12,927 bases of DNA, from contig DATDCV010000423.1 in the NCBI GenBank assembly GCA_036524155.1, positions 1-12,927 on the forward strand, read 5' to 3'. Source of the stretch: DATDCV01 sp036524155. GTDB lineage: Bacteria > Verrucomicrobiota > Verrucomicrobiia > Limisphaerales > UBA8199. The number at the start of each line of letters is the position of its first letter. The first letter of the stretch is position 1. Below the pieces are notes generated by a model that was given only the letters and a program-made list of their open reading frames with translations, did not search any database and was not told the DNA's origin. Both the position numbers and the translations under genes were made by a program. Of this stretch, positions 7,045-12,142 are shown one piece after another.

Positions 7045-7164
7045 GGCCCCGGTGGGATAGGGGCATTCGGCCGACCAGCAAAGGTTCCACACAATGCGAT
7101 CGTGGATGATCACAGCCTATACGGCCGACATGTTCTCCACATGGTCCTGTCTTCGGGGCCACCA
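7045..7164 (+). ncRNA. tRNA-like element with acceptor stem and ACCA end, upstream of the slipin gene
   Basis: GGCCCCG (7045-7051) pairs perfectly with CGGGGCC (7154-7160), followed by A and CCA (7161-7164), then ATTT as after many array members. At 120 nt it is longer than a tRNA. The interior contains a CGGCCG/CGGCCG stem (7068-7073 with 7122-7127) enclosing smaller hairpins, and a T-arm-like hairpin near 7127-7147. Normal D, anticodon and T arms are not evident. It starts 8 bases after the preceding frame and ends 28 bases before the slipin ATG. Confidence 0.45.
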
Positions 7165-7192
7165 ATTTAGATCAGAAAGGAACGAAACGACT

Positions 7193-8041
7193 ATGAACAA
7201 CGAAGTCATTATCAAGGATACGCACCGCGGGCTCTGGTATGAGGACGGGGTCCTCAAACAGGTGCTGGGCGCCGGCCGCTACAAGGTCCGACCGAAGCTC
7301 GCCCTGTTTCGCAAGAAACCGAAAGTCGAGCTGGTGGTGGTGGACGTGCGCGAGCGCGAACTGACCATCAAGGGCCAGGAAATTCTGACCGCCGATAAGG
7401 TGGCGCTGCGGGTGAGCGTGATGGTTCAGTTCCGGGTGACCGATCCCCAAGCCGCTGTGCATGCCGTGCAGAATTACGAGGAACGTCTCTACGGCGATGT
7501 CCAACTGGCCGCTCGGCGTTCCCTGGCGTCCATGACGCTGGAGGAAATCCTCACGAATCGAACCCGCCTGAGCGAGGACATCCTCCGGGACGTCAAAGGC
7601 TCGGCGGCAACGTTCGGGGTCGCCATCGTTCGAGCGGACGTGAAGGACTTGGTTTTCCCAGGCAACCTGCAGGAGATCATGAATCGAGTGCTGGCTGCCG
7701 AGCGGAATAGCCAGGCTCAACTGGTCGAGGCCCGCACGAAGTCCGAGGTTCAGCGCATCGAGGCCCAAACCCGGGTCGAGGCGCAAGGCCGCGAGGCAGA
7801 GGCCAATGCCCACGCCCAGAAGCTGGCTGCCGAAGCAGCGGCTGAAGCGAAACGCATTCAGACGCAAGCGGAGGTAACCACGCTCAGAGAGCGAGCCCAG
7901 GCGGCTCAGGCCTACACGAGCCATCCGGCGCTGCTGCGGCTGGAGGAACTGGCCACGCTACGTCAGTTGGCTTCTTCTGGAAACGCTCGTCTCTACATCG
8001 ATTTCCAGAAGAACGGCCAGATTACACCGGAGCAGTCCTGA
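7193..8041 (+). CDS. SPFH/Band-7 (slipin-like) protein without an N-terminal membrane segment
   Basis: 282 residues from ATG 7193, preceded by AGAAAGGA at a workable distance; an in-frame extension to 7094 overlaps the tRNA-like element and is rejected. The Band-7/SPFH domain covers about residues 8-165 (KVELVVVDVRERELTIKGQE, RVSVMVQFRVTDP, SLASMTLEEIL, FGVAIVRADVKDL). A coiled coil rich in A, E, Q and R spans about 165-240, and a short C-terminal tail follows. Slipins normally have a hydrophobic N-terminal anchor; this one starts directly with MNNEVIIKDTHRGLWYEDG, so it is probably cytosolic or peripherally attached. It is immediately followed by the tRNA-like array (first element 24 bases after the stop). 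SPFH modules have been proposed as scaffolds in RNA-repair contexts. Confidence 0.9.
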   Translation: MNNEVIIKDTHRGLWYEDGVLKQVLGAGRYKVRPKLALFRKKPKVELVVVDVRERELTIKGQEILTADKVALRVSVMVQFRVTDPQAAVHAVQNYEERLYGDVQLAARRSLASMTLEEILTNRTRLSEDILRDVKGSAATFGVAIVRADVKDLVFPGNLQEIMNRVLAAERNSQAQLVEARTKSEVQRIEAQTRVEAQGREAEANAHAQKLAAEAAAEAKRIQTQAEVTTLRERAQAAQAYTSHPALLRLEELATLRQLASSGNARLYIDFQKNGQITPEQS

Positions 8042-8046
8042 ACAAC

Positions 8047-8064
8047 GGGGTTGCTCCCCCTTTT
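8047..8064 (+). terminator. Possible weak terminator between the slipin gene and the array
   Basis: GGGG-TTGCT-CCCC followed by CTTTT. The stem is only four base pairs, so read-through into the tRNA-like array is plausible. Confidence 0.3.
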
Positions 8065-8065
8065 A

Positions 8066-8140
8066 GTCCCGTTGGCCGAGCAGCACAGGCAGCGGTCCGC
8101 AAAACCGTTCAGGTGGGTGCAACTCCCGCACGGGACTCCA
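8066..8140 (+). tRNA. Noncanonical tRNA-Cys(GCA)-like
   Basis: Acceptor GTCCCGT/ACGGGAC, U73 and CCA 8138-8140. T stem GTGGG/CCCGC with loop TGCAACT (G55). D loop GAGCAGCACA has CAG where TGG is usual. Anticodon loop CCGCAAA (8097-8103) gives GCA with C at position 33. U73 and GCA together are tRNA-Cys identity elements, although the D/anticodon region resembles tRNA-Ser. First member of the array. Confidence 0.7.
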
Positions 8141-8143
8141 GCC

Positions 8144-8170
8144 TTCGCTCGCGACGAGGGGGCGAGCGAA
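8144..8170. repeat. Perfect 9-bp hairpin in the spacer after the first tRNA-like gene
   Basis: TTCGCTCGC (8144-8152) pairs with GCGAGCGAA (8162-8170) around a nine-base loop. The rest of the 115-base spacer to 8255 holds an AAATTGGC/GCCAATTT pairing (8208-8215 with 8243-8250) and possibly a badly decayed tRNA-like body, but nothing that can be called with confidence. Confidence 0.5.
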
Positions 8171-8255
8171 AGCTGCCGCGCCGAAGCACGCCAGTGCGCA
8201 GGCGGACAAATTGGCTAACGGGCCGCGAGCTACGGTTGGCAGGCCAATTTCATCT

Positions 8256-8346
8256 CGAGCATAGGTGTTGAGAGATACACGCTGGTGGCCGTCCGCCAGG
8301 ACCTTCCAAGCAGGAATACTGGGAGCGATACCCAGATGCTCGACCA
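8256..8346 (+). tRNA. Noncanonical type II tRNA-like, Leu-like body, anticodon unclear
   Basis: Acceptor CGAGCAT/ATGCTCG perfect, A73, CCA 8344-8346. D stem GTGT/ACAC with loop TGAGAGAT. Anticodon stem CTGGT/GCCAG closes an eight-base loop GGCCGTCC, so the anticodon cannot be fixed. Variable region 8300-8318 is long. T stem CTGGG/CCCAG with loop AGCGATA (G55, C56). Confidence 0.65.
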
Positions 8347-8378
8347 ACTTTCGCCAGGGCTTCAGCCGGGCGAGCCAT
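8343..8378. repeat. 36-bp spacer repeat, copy 1
   Basis: Starts in the ACCA end of a tRNA-like gene and matches 9178-9213 at 28 of 36 positions (ACCA.C.TTCGC.A.GGCT.C.GC..GGCGAGCCAT). The following 100 bases (8379-8479) contain a palindrome CTGCCGGCAG, a 9-bp hairpin GGCCACCAC/GTGGTGGCC and an outer pairing TGAACCTGAT/ATCGGGTTCA; no gene recognised there. Confidence 0.55.
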
Positions 8379-8479
8379 TTTCCTCAGTTGAACCTGATCT
8401 GCCGGCAGGTGTTAGCACACGGCCACCACTCGCACGGTCGAAGGTGGTGGCCCACTGCCAAGTGGCCGGTTATCGGGTT

Positions 8480-8574
8480 CAGTGCGCTGGGGAGTTTTTC
8501 AGAGCGTAGCCTAAAAGTGAGGCGCTTGCTTCGGGAGCAAGAGCAAGCCGGAGCGTTACCGGCCGCCCTGACCA
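8480..8574 (+). tRNA. Degenerate type II tRNA-like
   Basis: Acceptor CAGTGCG/CGCCCTG pairs at six of seven positions; A73; CCA 8572-8574. T stem GCCGG/CCGGC with loop AGCGTTA, the same loop as the Ile-like element at 9388. Variable arm CTTGCT/AGCAAG (8525-8541) forms a six-base-pair hairpin. The D arm is poor. The likely anticodon loop AAAAGTG lacks U33, so an anticodon (AAG if real) is uncertain. Confidence 0.55.
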
Positions 8575-8582
8575 TTTCCAAC

Positions 8583-8668
8583 CGCTAATTCACGCTAATT
8601 CACGCTAATCTGGGAAACAGCCAGCATTCCTTCCTCATAAGCGTTTATTAGTGTCAATTAGCGGTTCG
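8583..8668. repeat. Inverted repeat of CGCTAATTCA words
   Basis: The left arm (8583-8610) repeats CGCTAATTCA and ends CGCTAAT. The right arm (about 8646-8664) reads ATTAGTGTCAATTAGCG, complementary at 15 of 17 positions. It separates two tRNA-like genes. Confidence 0.6.
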
Positions 8669-8678
8669 TGTCGCAATT

Positions 8679-8753
8679 GGGCTGCAAACTTTGACAGTGA
8701 AGTCCCGGCTCTTAACCGGCGAGAACTCGGTGCGAATCCGAGGCGACCCACCA
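8679..8753 (+). tRNA. Noncanonical tRNA-Lys(CTT)-like
   Basis: Acceptor GGGCTGC/GCGACCC has one C-A mismatch and one wobble; A73; CCA 8751-8753. D stem ACTT/AAGT with loop TGACAGTG (CAG in place of GG). Anticodon stem CCGG/CCGG with loop CTCTTAA gives CTT, with U33 present. T stem CTCGG/CCGAG with loop TGCGAAT (G55). Confidence 0.75.
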
Positions 8754-8760
8754 TTTCCGA

Positions 8761-8830
8761 AAGGCTAAAGGCTAAATTCTAAAGGCTAAAGTGCAGTTTA
8801 CTTCAGCCTTTAGCCTTCAGCCTTTAGCAT
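8761..8830. repeat. Inverted repeat of AAAGGCTAAAGG words
   Basis: Left arm 8761-8793 and right arm 8801-8830 are reverse-complementary word repeats (AAGGCTAAAGGCTAAA and CTTCAGCCTTTAGCCTTCAG). One arm of the same family recurs at 12268-12303. Confidence 0.7.
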
Positions 8831-8838
8831 TTCTTGCT

Positions 8839-8914
8839 GCTCCCGTAGCTCAATTACCAAAGCGCGACGCTTCGAACGTCGGAGATGCAGGTGAGATTCC
8901 TGCCGGGAGTACCA
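8839..8914 (+). tRNA. Noncanonical tRNA-Arg(TCG)-like
   Basis: Acceptor GCTCCCG/CGGGAGT (first pair G-U), A73, CCA 8912-8914. Anticodon stem CGACG/CGTCG with loop CTTCGAA gives TCG. T stem GCAGG/CCTGC with loop TGAGATT (G55, A56). The D arm begins TAGCTCAATT as in normal tRNAs but continues ACCAAAGC, losing the conserved GG. With the next element it is one of two array members without AG in the D loop, and both also lack C56. Confidence 0.85.
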
Positions 8915-8918
8915 TTTT

Positions 8919-8995
8919 GCCGCGTTGGCCCAACTACAAGAGGCGCTCCGCTCAGGACGGAGAGGTTGGGGGTGGAAATCCCTCACGCGGCACCA
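8919..8995 (+). tRNA. Noncanonical tRNA-Leu(CAG)-like, short variable loop
   Basis: Acceptor GCCGCGT/ACGCGGC perfect, A73, CCA 8993-8995. D stem GCC/GGC with loop CAACTACAAGA: the GGT expected after CAACT is ACA. Anticodon stem CTCCG/CGGAG, loop CTCAGGA, anticodon CAG. Variable loop only five bases, unlike normal bacterial tRNA-Leu. T loop TGGAAAT has G55 and G56, so C19-G56 can replace the usual G19-C56. Confidence 0.85.
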
Positions 8996-8999
8996 TCTC

Positions 9000-9096
9000 G
9001 GAGTGGAGTGATGGAGTAATGGATTGATGGATTGTTGAATCCAGGTCGGGTAGTCTTCTCCCCATCAATCCACCACTCCAGCAATCCATCACCCCA
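9000..9096. repeat. Imperfect inverted repeat of ATGGATTGATGGATTG words
   Basis: Left arm about 9002-9040 (GGAGTGATGGAGTAATGG, GATTGATGGATTG) and right arm about 9062-9094 (CATCAATCCACCACTCCAGC, AATCCATCACC). A different word from the other array hairpins but the same design. Confidence 0.6.
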
Positions 9097-9106
9097 ATTT
9101 TGGGAT

Positions 9107-9181
9107 GCCCACGTAGTCCAATGCAGAGACGGCGCACTTAAAACGCGCAGAGTGTCGGTGCAAATCCGGCCGTGGGCACCA
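9107..9181 (+). tRNA. Noncanonical tRNA-Leu(TAA)-like, short variable loop
   Basis: Acceptor GCCCACG/CGTGGGC perfect, A73, CCA 9179-9181. D stem GTC/GAC, loop CAATGCAGA. Anticodon stem GCGC/GCGC plus an A-C mismatch, loop CTTAAAA, anticodon TAA. Variable loop AGAGT, five bases. T stem GTCGG/CCGGC, loop TGCAAAT (G55, C56). Confidence 0.85.
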
Positions 9182-9213
9182 GCCTTCGCAAAGGCTACGG
9201 CTTGGCGAGCCAT
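9178..9213. repeat. 36-bp spacer repeat, copy 2
   Basis: Matches 8343-8378 and likewise begins in the ACCA end of the preceding tRNA-like gene. It contains AGCCTT-CGCA-AAGGCT, a six-base-pair hairpin. The 32-nt spacer to the next gene consists almost only of this repeat. Confidence 0.55.
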
Positions 9214-9288
9214 CCGCGTGTAGCCCAATGAAGAGGCGTCCCGCTCAAACCGGGAAGGTTGCAGGTGCAACTCCTGCCACGCGGACCA
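9214..9288 (+). tRNA. Noncanonical tRNA-Leu(CAA)-like, short variable loop
   Basis: Acceptor CCGCGTG/CACGCGG perfect, A73, CCA 9286-9288. D stem GCC/GGC, loop CAATGAAGA. Anticodon stem TCCCG/CGGGA, loop CTCAAAC, anticodon CAA. Variable loop AGGTT. T stem GCAGG/CCTGC, loop TGCAACT (G55, C56). Confidence 0.87.
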
Positions 9289-9293
9289 TTTCT

Positions 9294-9381
9294 GGAATGC
9301 CAACCGGACAAGCGAGCCGGGCTTCGGTGCTAACGAATGCGTGCCTTCGGGCAAGTGGCGCAAGTCCACGGCATTCCGCCA
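9294..9381 (+). tRNA. Noncanonical tRNA-Ser(GCT)-like, type II
   Basis: Acceptor GGAATGC/GCATTCC perfect, G73, CCA 9379-9381. D stem CCGG/CCGG, loop ACAAGCGAG. Anticodon loop GTGCTAA on a TTCG/CGAA stem gives GCT. Variable arm TGCC-TTCG-GGCA is a stable UUCG hairpin. T loop CGCAAGT (G55, C56). G73 and the long arm fit Ser identity. Confidence 0.8.
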
Positions 9382-9387
9382 TCTTCT

Positions 9388-9479
9388 GCGCGCGTAGTTC
9401 AAAGAGAACCGTCCGCCTTATAAGCGGAGTCGCACTAGATGAGTGCCTGGACCCGGAGCGTTACCGGGCGCGCGTACCA
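9388..9479 (+). tRNA. Noncanonical tRNA-Ile(TAT)-like with long variable arm
   Basis: Acceptor GCGCGCG/CGCGCGT (first pair G-U), A73, CCA 9477-9479. D stem GTTC/GAAC with a five-base loop AAAGA. Anticodon stem TCCGC/GCGGA, loop CTTATAA, anticodon TAT. Variable arm GCACT-AGATG-AGTGC is a five-base-pair hairpin, abnormal for Ile. T stem CCCGG/CCGGG, loop AGCGTTA. Confidence 0.85.
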
Positions 9480-9530
9480 TTTTTGAGCCCCTGAACGCGA
9501 AGTAGATCGAGCGGCCCGCAGTTCAGTGAA

Positions 9531-9598
9531 GAGTTGAGAGTGCAGAATGCAGAATTCAAGAATCACTTTGCACTCTGCATTTATAACTCTGCACTGCT
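9531..9598. repeat. Imperfect inverted repeat of AGTGCAGAATGCAGAA words
   Basis: Left arm 9534-9564 (GAGAGTGCAGAATGCAGAAT) and right arm 9569-9596 (GCACTCTGCATTTATAACTC) closely resemble the hairpin at 1855-1940. It marks the end of the first array block. The following 9600-9660 contains GTTGGT/ACCAAC and a GGTTCGAAAC string that looks like a stray normal T-loop; no gene can be assembled. Confidence 0.55.
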
Positions 9599-9697
9599 TT
9601 TGCGGGGGTGAGTTGGTGGAAGAGACCAACCAGGGGTTCGAAACTTTCAACGACGACGAATATGGATATGTTTCAGGAGGACTGTTGGACCGGCGGT

Positions 9698-9985
9698 ATG
9701 GACGAAGCATGCGCATTCTGTAACCGGCAGGTGCCCACCCGAGGGCACCATGTTGTGCCGCGCTGCAAAGGCGGACGAGACATCGCTCCGACTTGCCATT
9801 CCTGCGAGGATTTCATCCACAAAACGTGGACGCATAACGAACTGCGCGACGAGTTCAACACCGTCGAAAAGATTCAGGCTGATCCTCGTTTCCAGAAGTT
9901 CCTTCGCTGGCTTTACAAGCAGCAGGAGGGAACCTTCTTCCGAACCCGGCGTAACCGAAGCCGGACCAGCCAACCGTCCCGTTGA
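9698..9985 (+). CDS. HNH-family nuclease-like small protein
   Basis: 95 residues from ATG 9698; in-frame ATGs at 9662 and 9668 are alternatives, and an AGGAGG at 9675-9680 is poorly spaced for all of them. Two CxxC pairs (C5/C8 and C33/C36) frame the HNH core: H17-H18 in PTRGHHVVPRCKGG and H41 in TCHSCEDFIH, followed by NELRDEFNTVEKI and FLRWLYKQQ. This matches short zinc-ribbon HNH proteins; most family members nick or cut DNA, and the substrate here is unknown. It lies between the two blocks of tRNA-like genes on the same strand, so an effector or mobility role is possible but unproven. Confidence 0.75.
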   Translation: MDEACAFCNRQVPTRGHHVVPRCKGGRDIAPTCHSCEDFIHKTWTHNELRDEFNTVEKIQADPRFQKFLRWLYKQQEGTFFRTRRNRSRTSQPSR

Positions 9986-10088
9986 ATACATAAGCAGGAC
10001 CTAAAGTCCGCGAAGCCAGGCGCGCCCTCTTTCGCCCTCCGCGTCAGCTACGAATCGCTAAAGCGGAAATGCTCCCAGCCGGAGCGGA

Positions 10089-11495
10089 CTACTTTCTCCT
10101 GAGAGCGAGCAGAGCGCGCATGGTCTTGGGCACTGCTGTGAATCCGAGAGTTCTTGGCACGGGATTCCTGATCAGAGCTTTACGCCACCCTCTCATCTGG
10201 CGGGCATAAGCGGCCACGCCCTGATCGTGAGAGAGCAATCTTACGTTTTGCCAAAGGAGCAGCCTGCTCCCCGATGAGCTGATCACGCGAACGTGGCCGT
10301 CCTGCGAGATCACTACGCCGATTGCCTCAGGATCCGCGTGACAGTAACGGAGCATTGAGCCATGGCGAGTTCCGAACTGGGATGCGTCGATTTTCCGAGC
10401 CCCCGTACCCCTGTGGCTGAAATCCTGGCCGTCGTATATAGGTGGCAACCTGGTGCCGATCGTAATCTTAACCCCGAAGCCCCGGACCCGAAGTAGTCGG
10501 TCCATCAGCACGAGCCCGTCCGCCGTTGCAAGGGATGTGACCAACTTGATTGCAGCGGTAAGCTCGCTTGCTCGGTCTTCGGCGTCTGCTTGTGCCCAAC
10601 CGAGCTCAGCAGCGTACTCTGGTGAGGCCTCCTGTGGGAATCCGGGCTTCGACCACTGGGTTCCCTCGTGATATAGCTCGTCGAGCACGCTCAGAGCCGT
10701 CGAGTCACCCATGCGCGTGTAACGGAACGGATGCACCACCTCAAGGTTCTCTCTGAGCGGCCTCGGCGTTATAAGCAGCGATCCTCCGATGCCGAGGCGA
10801 CGCAACCCTATGCAGATTCTGGACACCGTGCTCCTCCAGGCCTCGAGAAGTCGAGGCCGGACGTCGCCCTCAAATTCTTCGGAGTTGAGAGCCAGGGCGA
10901 TACGATCAGCAACTGGTTCGAGCTCTGGAATCACGCGTTCCGCGACAATCTCGGAACTCAGAGCATCGCTCTCGGTGGTCGAGAGGGTGTCTTGCGTAAC
11001 ACGACCGAGAAAAAGGATGCCATGGTAGACCGATATATCAGCAATGCCTTCGATGTTGACGGTAATCACCCCTGGTGCCGCAAATCCGGTCGGCGATTCA
11101 CGATTCAGATGAACGTTATGTTGAACGAGCTGATCCACAACCTCCCAGACGAATAATTTCTTCCCAGGGGTGCCGTAAACTGCTATAGAACCGGACCACC
11201 TATCAACTGCACGGAATAGTTTCGCTAGGGCCCCCGTATGGAGCGGCATGCGGTGTCCTAACGGCGTGAAGGAGGGATAATCCGCGCGCCGGCACGGTGG
11301 GATGTCAATGTCCGGGTTCTTCGGATCGGCGAAGGTCAGGCTACCGCGTAGAAAACGGCCCTCTTCAGTTTTCAGGCTCGCGAAAAGCGCCGCTTTCAGG
11401 AGAGAGTTTACCACCGCCTCACGGGGGGAGGAGAACCCCAATGTACGCAACTTGGAGCAGACATGCCGCGAGAGACGATTGAGTCGGTCGTTCAT
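10089..11495 (-). CDS. Putative DisA_N/DAC-type nucleotidyl cyclase with N-terminal sensor-like region
   Basis: 468 residues from ATG 11495; a TTG at 11531 would add 12. Numbering from the TTG start, residues 338-343 (DGLVLM) match the DGA motif and 387-390 (GTRH in FGTRHGSMLRYC) the GTRHRAA motif of diadenylate cyclases, followed by EAIGVVISQDGHVRVIS as in the family's VSE..G.V strand. Residues 1-320 contain no known catalytic motif. They could be a sensor of the kind described as DAC-associated (DACNV-like); that name is recalled, not verified. If active, it would make a cyclic dinucleotide such as c-di-AMP. The gene is antisense to and inside the tRNA-like array, with less GC-rich codons, suggesting separate acquisition. 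Confidence 0.65.
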   Translation of the reverse strand: MNDRLNRLSRHVCSKLRTLGFSSPREAVVNSLLKAALFASLKTEEGRFLRGSLTFADPKNPDIDIPPCRRADYPSFTPLGHRMPLHTGALAKLFRAVDRWSGSIAVYGTPGKKLFVWEVVDQLVQHNVHLNRESPTGFAAPGVITVNIEGIADISVYHGILFLGRVTQDTLSTTESDALSSEIVAERVIPELEPVADRIALALNSEEFEGDVRPRLLEAWRSTVSRICIGLRRLGIGGSLLITPRPLRENLEVVHPFRYTRMGDSTALSVLDELYHEGTQWSKPGFPQEASPEYAAELGWAQADAEDRASELTAAIKLVTSLATADGLVLMDRLLRVRGFGVKITIGTRLPPIYDGQDFSHRGTGARKIDASQFGTRHGSMLRYCHADPEAIGVVISQDGHVRVISSSGSRLLLWQNVRLLSHDQGVAAYARQMRGWRKALIRNPVPRTLGFTAVPKTMRALLALRRK

Positions 11496-11543
11496 AGATC
11501 GGCGCTGTGCACTCAAGGAGATATTGGGCAAAGGAGGGTGGCA

Positions 11544-11624
11544 ATGTCAACGCCACGAACTGAACGCCATGTAAGGGGCGGTCGGAAACAGCTCGCTTTT
11601 AAGGGCATAGCTGAGCCAGCCTGA
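11544..11624 (+). CDS. Possible 26-aa leader peptide with strong ribosome binding site
   Basis: AAAGGAGG precedes ATG 11544 at ideal spacing. The frame reads MSTPRTERHVRGGRKQLAFK and ends at TGA 11622-11624, inside the first tRNA-like gene of block two. It may be a leader peptide, the remnant start of a lost gene, or chance. No family recognised. Confidence 0.25.
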   Translation: MSTPRTERHVRGGRKQLAFKGIAEPA

Positions 11625-11677
11625 GCGGATGCGTGACATGCATCAGGTCGGAGGCCCGAATCCTCCTGCCCTCACCA
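11601..11677 (+). tRNA. Noncanonical tRNA-Val(GAC)-like
   Basis: Acceptor AAGGGCA/TGCCCTC with an A-C mismatch at pair 1, A73, CCA 11675-11677. D stem GCT/AGC, loop GAGCCAGCCTG. Anticodon stem GATGC/GCATC, loop GTGACAT, anticodon GAC. Variable loop AGGTC. T stem GGAGG/CCTCC, loop CCCGAAT: the only member with C55 rather than G55. Confidence 0.82.
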
Positions 11678-11682
11678 ATTCA

Positions 11683-11760
11683 GTCCCTGTGGTGTAGTCC
11701 AGCCAACATGCCTGCCTCTCATGCAGGAGATCACCGGAGCGAAGCCGGTCAGGGACGCCA
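11683..11760 (+). tRNA. Noncanonical tRNA-Glu(CTC)-like
   Basis: Acceptor GTCCCTG/CAGGGAC perfect, G73, CCA 11758-11760. D stem GTGT/ACAT, loop AGTCCAGCCA. Anticodon stem CCTGC/GCAGG, loop CTCTCAT, anticodon CTC. T stem ACCGG/CCGGT, loop AGCGAAG (G55, C56). Five bases after the previous element. Confidence 0.84.
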
Positions 11761-11767
11761 ATTTCAG

Positions 11768-11851
11768 CGGCGCGTGGTTCACGGGGAATAGCAGACCCAC
11801 CTGACTCAGAATCAGGCAGCCTTGGACGTGCAAGTCGTCTCGCGCCGACCA
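11768..11851 (+). tRNA. Noncanonical tRNA-Leu(CAG)-like, second copy of this anticodon
   Basis: Acceptor CGGCGCG/CGCGCCG perfect, A73, CCA 11849-11851. Anticodon stem CCTGA/TCAGG, loop CTCAGAA, anticodon CAG. Variable loop seven bases (CAGCCTT). T stem GGACG/CGTCT, loop TGCAAGT (G55, C56). The D arm is enlarged: GGTT/GACC with a 14-base loop containing GGGG and TAG. Confidence 0.8.
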
Positions 11852-11854
11852 TTT

Positions 11855-11877
11855 ATTTTTTCACTCCGTGAAAAAAT
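11855..11877. terminator. A/T-rich hairpin 1 within block two
   Basis: ATTTTTTCAC-TCC-GTGAAAAAAT, ten perfect base pairs, three bases after a CCA end. It could terminate transcription in either direction or mark a processing point. Confidence 0.5.
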
Positions 11878-11881
11878 CTAT

Positions 11882-11904
11882 TCAAAAATCCGCAGGATTT
11901 TTGA
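11882..11904. terminator. A/T-rich hairpin 2 within block two
   Basis: TCAAAAATCC-GCA-GGATTTTTGA, ten perfect base pairs, ending one base before the next tRNA-like gene. It is the same design as hairpin 1. Confidence 0.5.
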
Positions 11905-11905
11905 C

Positions 11906-11977
11906 CGCAATCGAGCCAGCGCTCAAGCCGGTTTCATAAGCCAGCTCCGCCGAGGGCAGCACTCGGGATTGCGACCA
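11906..11977 (+). tRNA. Noncanonical tRNA-Met(CAT)-like with four-base D loop
   Basis: Acceptor CGCAATC/GATTGCG perfect, A73, CCA 11975-11977. D arm GAGC-CAGC-GCTC. Anticodon loop TTCATAA gives CAT, on a stem with one mismatch. T stem CCGAG/CTCGG, loop GGCAGCA (G55, C56, G at 58), identical to the T loop of the element at 12392. Confidence 0.75.
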
Positions 11978-11980
11978 TTT

Positions 11981-12052
11981 GCCTCCATGCAGCAGCCTGC
12001 AGATCGCTTTTGTAAAGCGATCCTGCCGGAGCAACACCGGCTGGAGGATCCA
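11981..12052 (+). tRNA. Noncanonical tRNA-Thr(TGT)-like with four-base D loop
   Basis: Acceptor pairs at six of seven positions (GCCTCCA/TGGAGGA), U73, CCA 12050-12052. D arm GCAG-CAGC-CTGC, the same tetraloop as the preceding Met-like gene. Anticodon stem ATCGCT/AGCGAT, loop TTTGTAA, anticodon TGT. T stem GCCGG/CCGGC, loop AGCAACA. Confidence 0.78.
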
Positions 12053-12060
12053 ATTTCTTC

Positions 12061-12136
12061 GCTCGCGTAGTCCAATAGAAGAGACACGACGTTGAGAGCG
12101 TCGCCAGTGCAGGTGCGGGTCCTGCCGCGAGCACCC
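12061..12136 (+). tRNA. Noncanonical tRNA-Leu(GAG)-like, 3' end ACCC
   Basis: Acceptor GCTCGCG/CGCGAGC perfect, A73, but the end is CCC (12134-12136) rather than CCA. D stem GTC/GAC, loop CAATAGAAGA. Anticodon stem CGACG/CGTCG, loop TTGAGAG, anticodon GAG. Variable loop CCAGT. T stem GCAGG/CCTGC, loop TGCGGGT (G55, C56, G at 58). Confidence 0.82.
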
Positions 12137-12142
12137 TCTTCA

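Noticed and set aside
7172..7924. Minus-strand frame of 250 codons
   Set aside because: Antisense to the Band-7 gene, whose domain and coiled coil are unmistakable.
8141..8255. Possible extra tRNA-like gene (CTGCCGC...TTGGCAG with GCCA at 8243-8246)
   Set aside because: The acceptor pairs only loosely and no convincing T stem or anticodon arm could be built; left as structured spacer.
8379..8479. Possible tRNA-like gene on either strand between two type II elements
   Set aside because: Strong hairpins are present, but no acceptor followed by CCA with a T arm in the right place on either strand.
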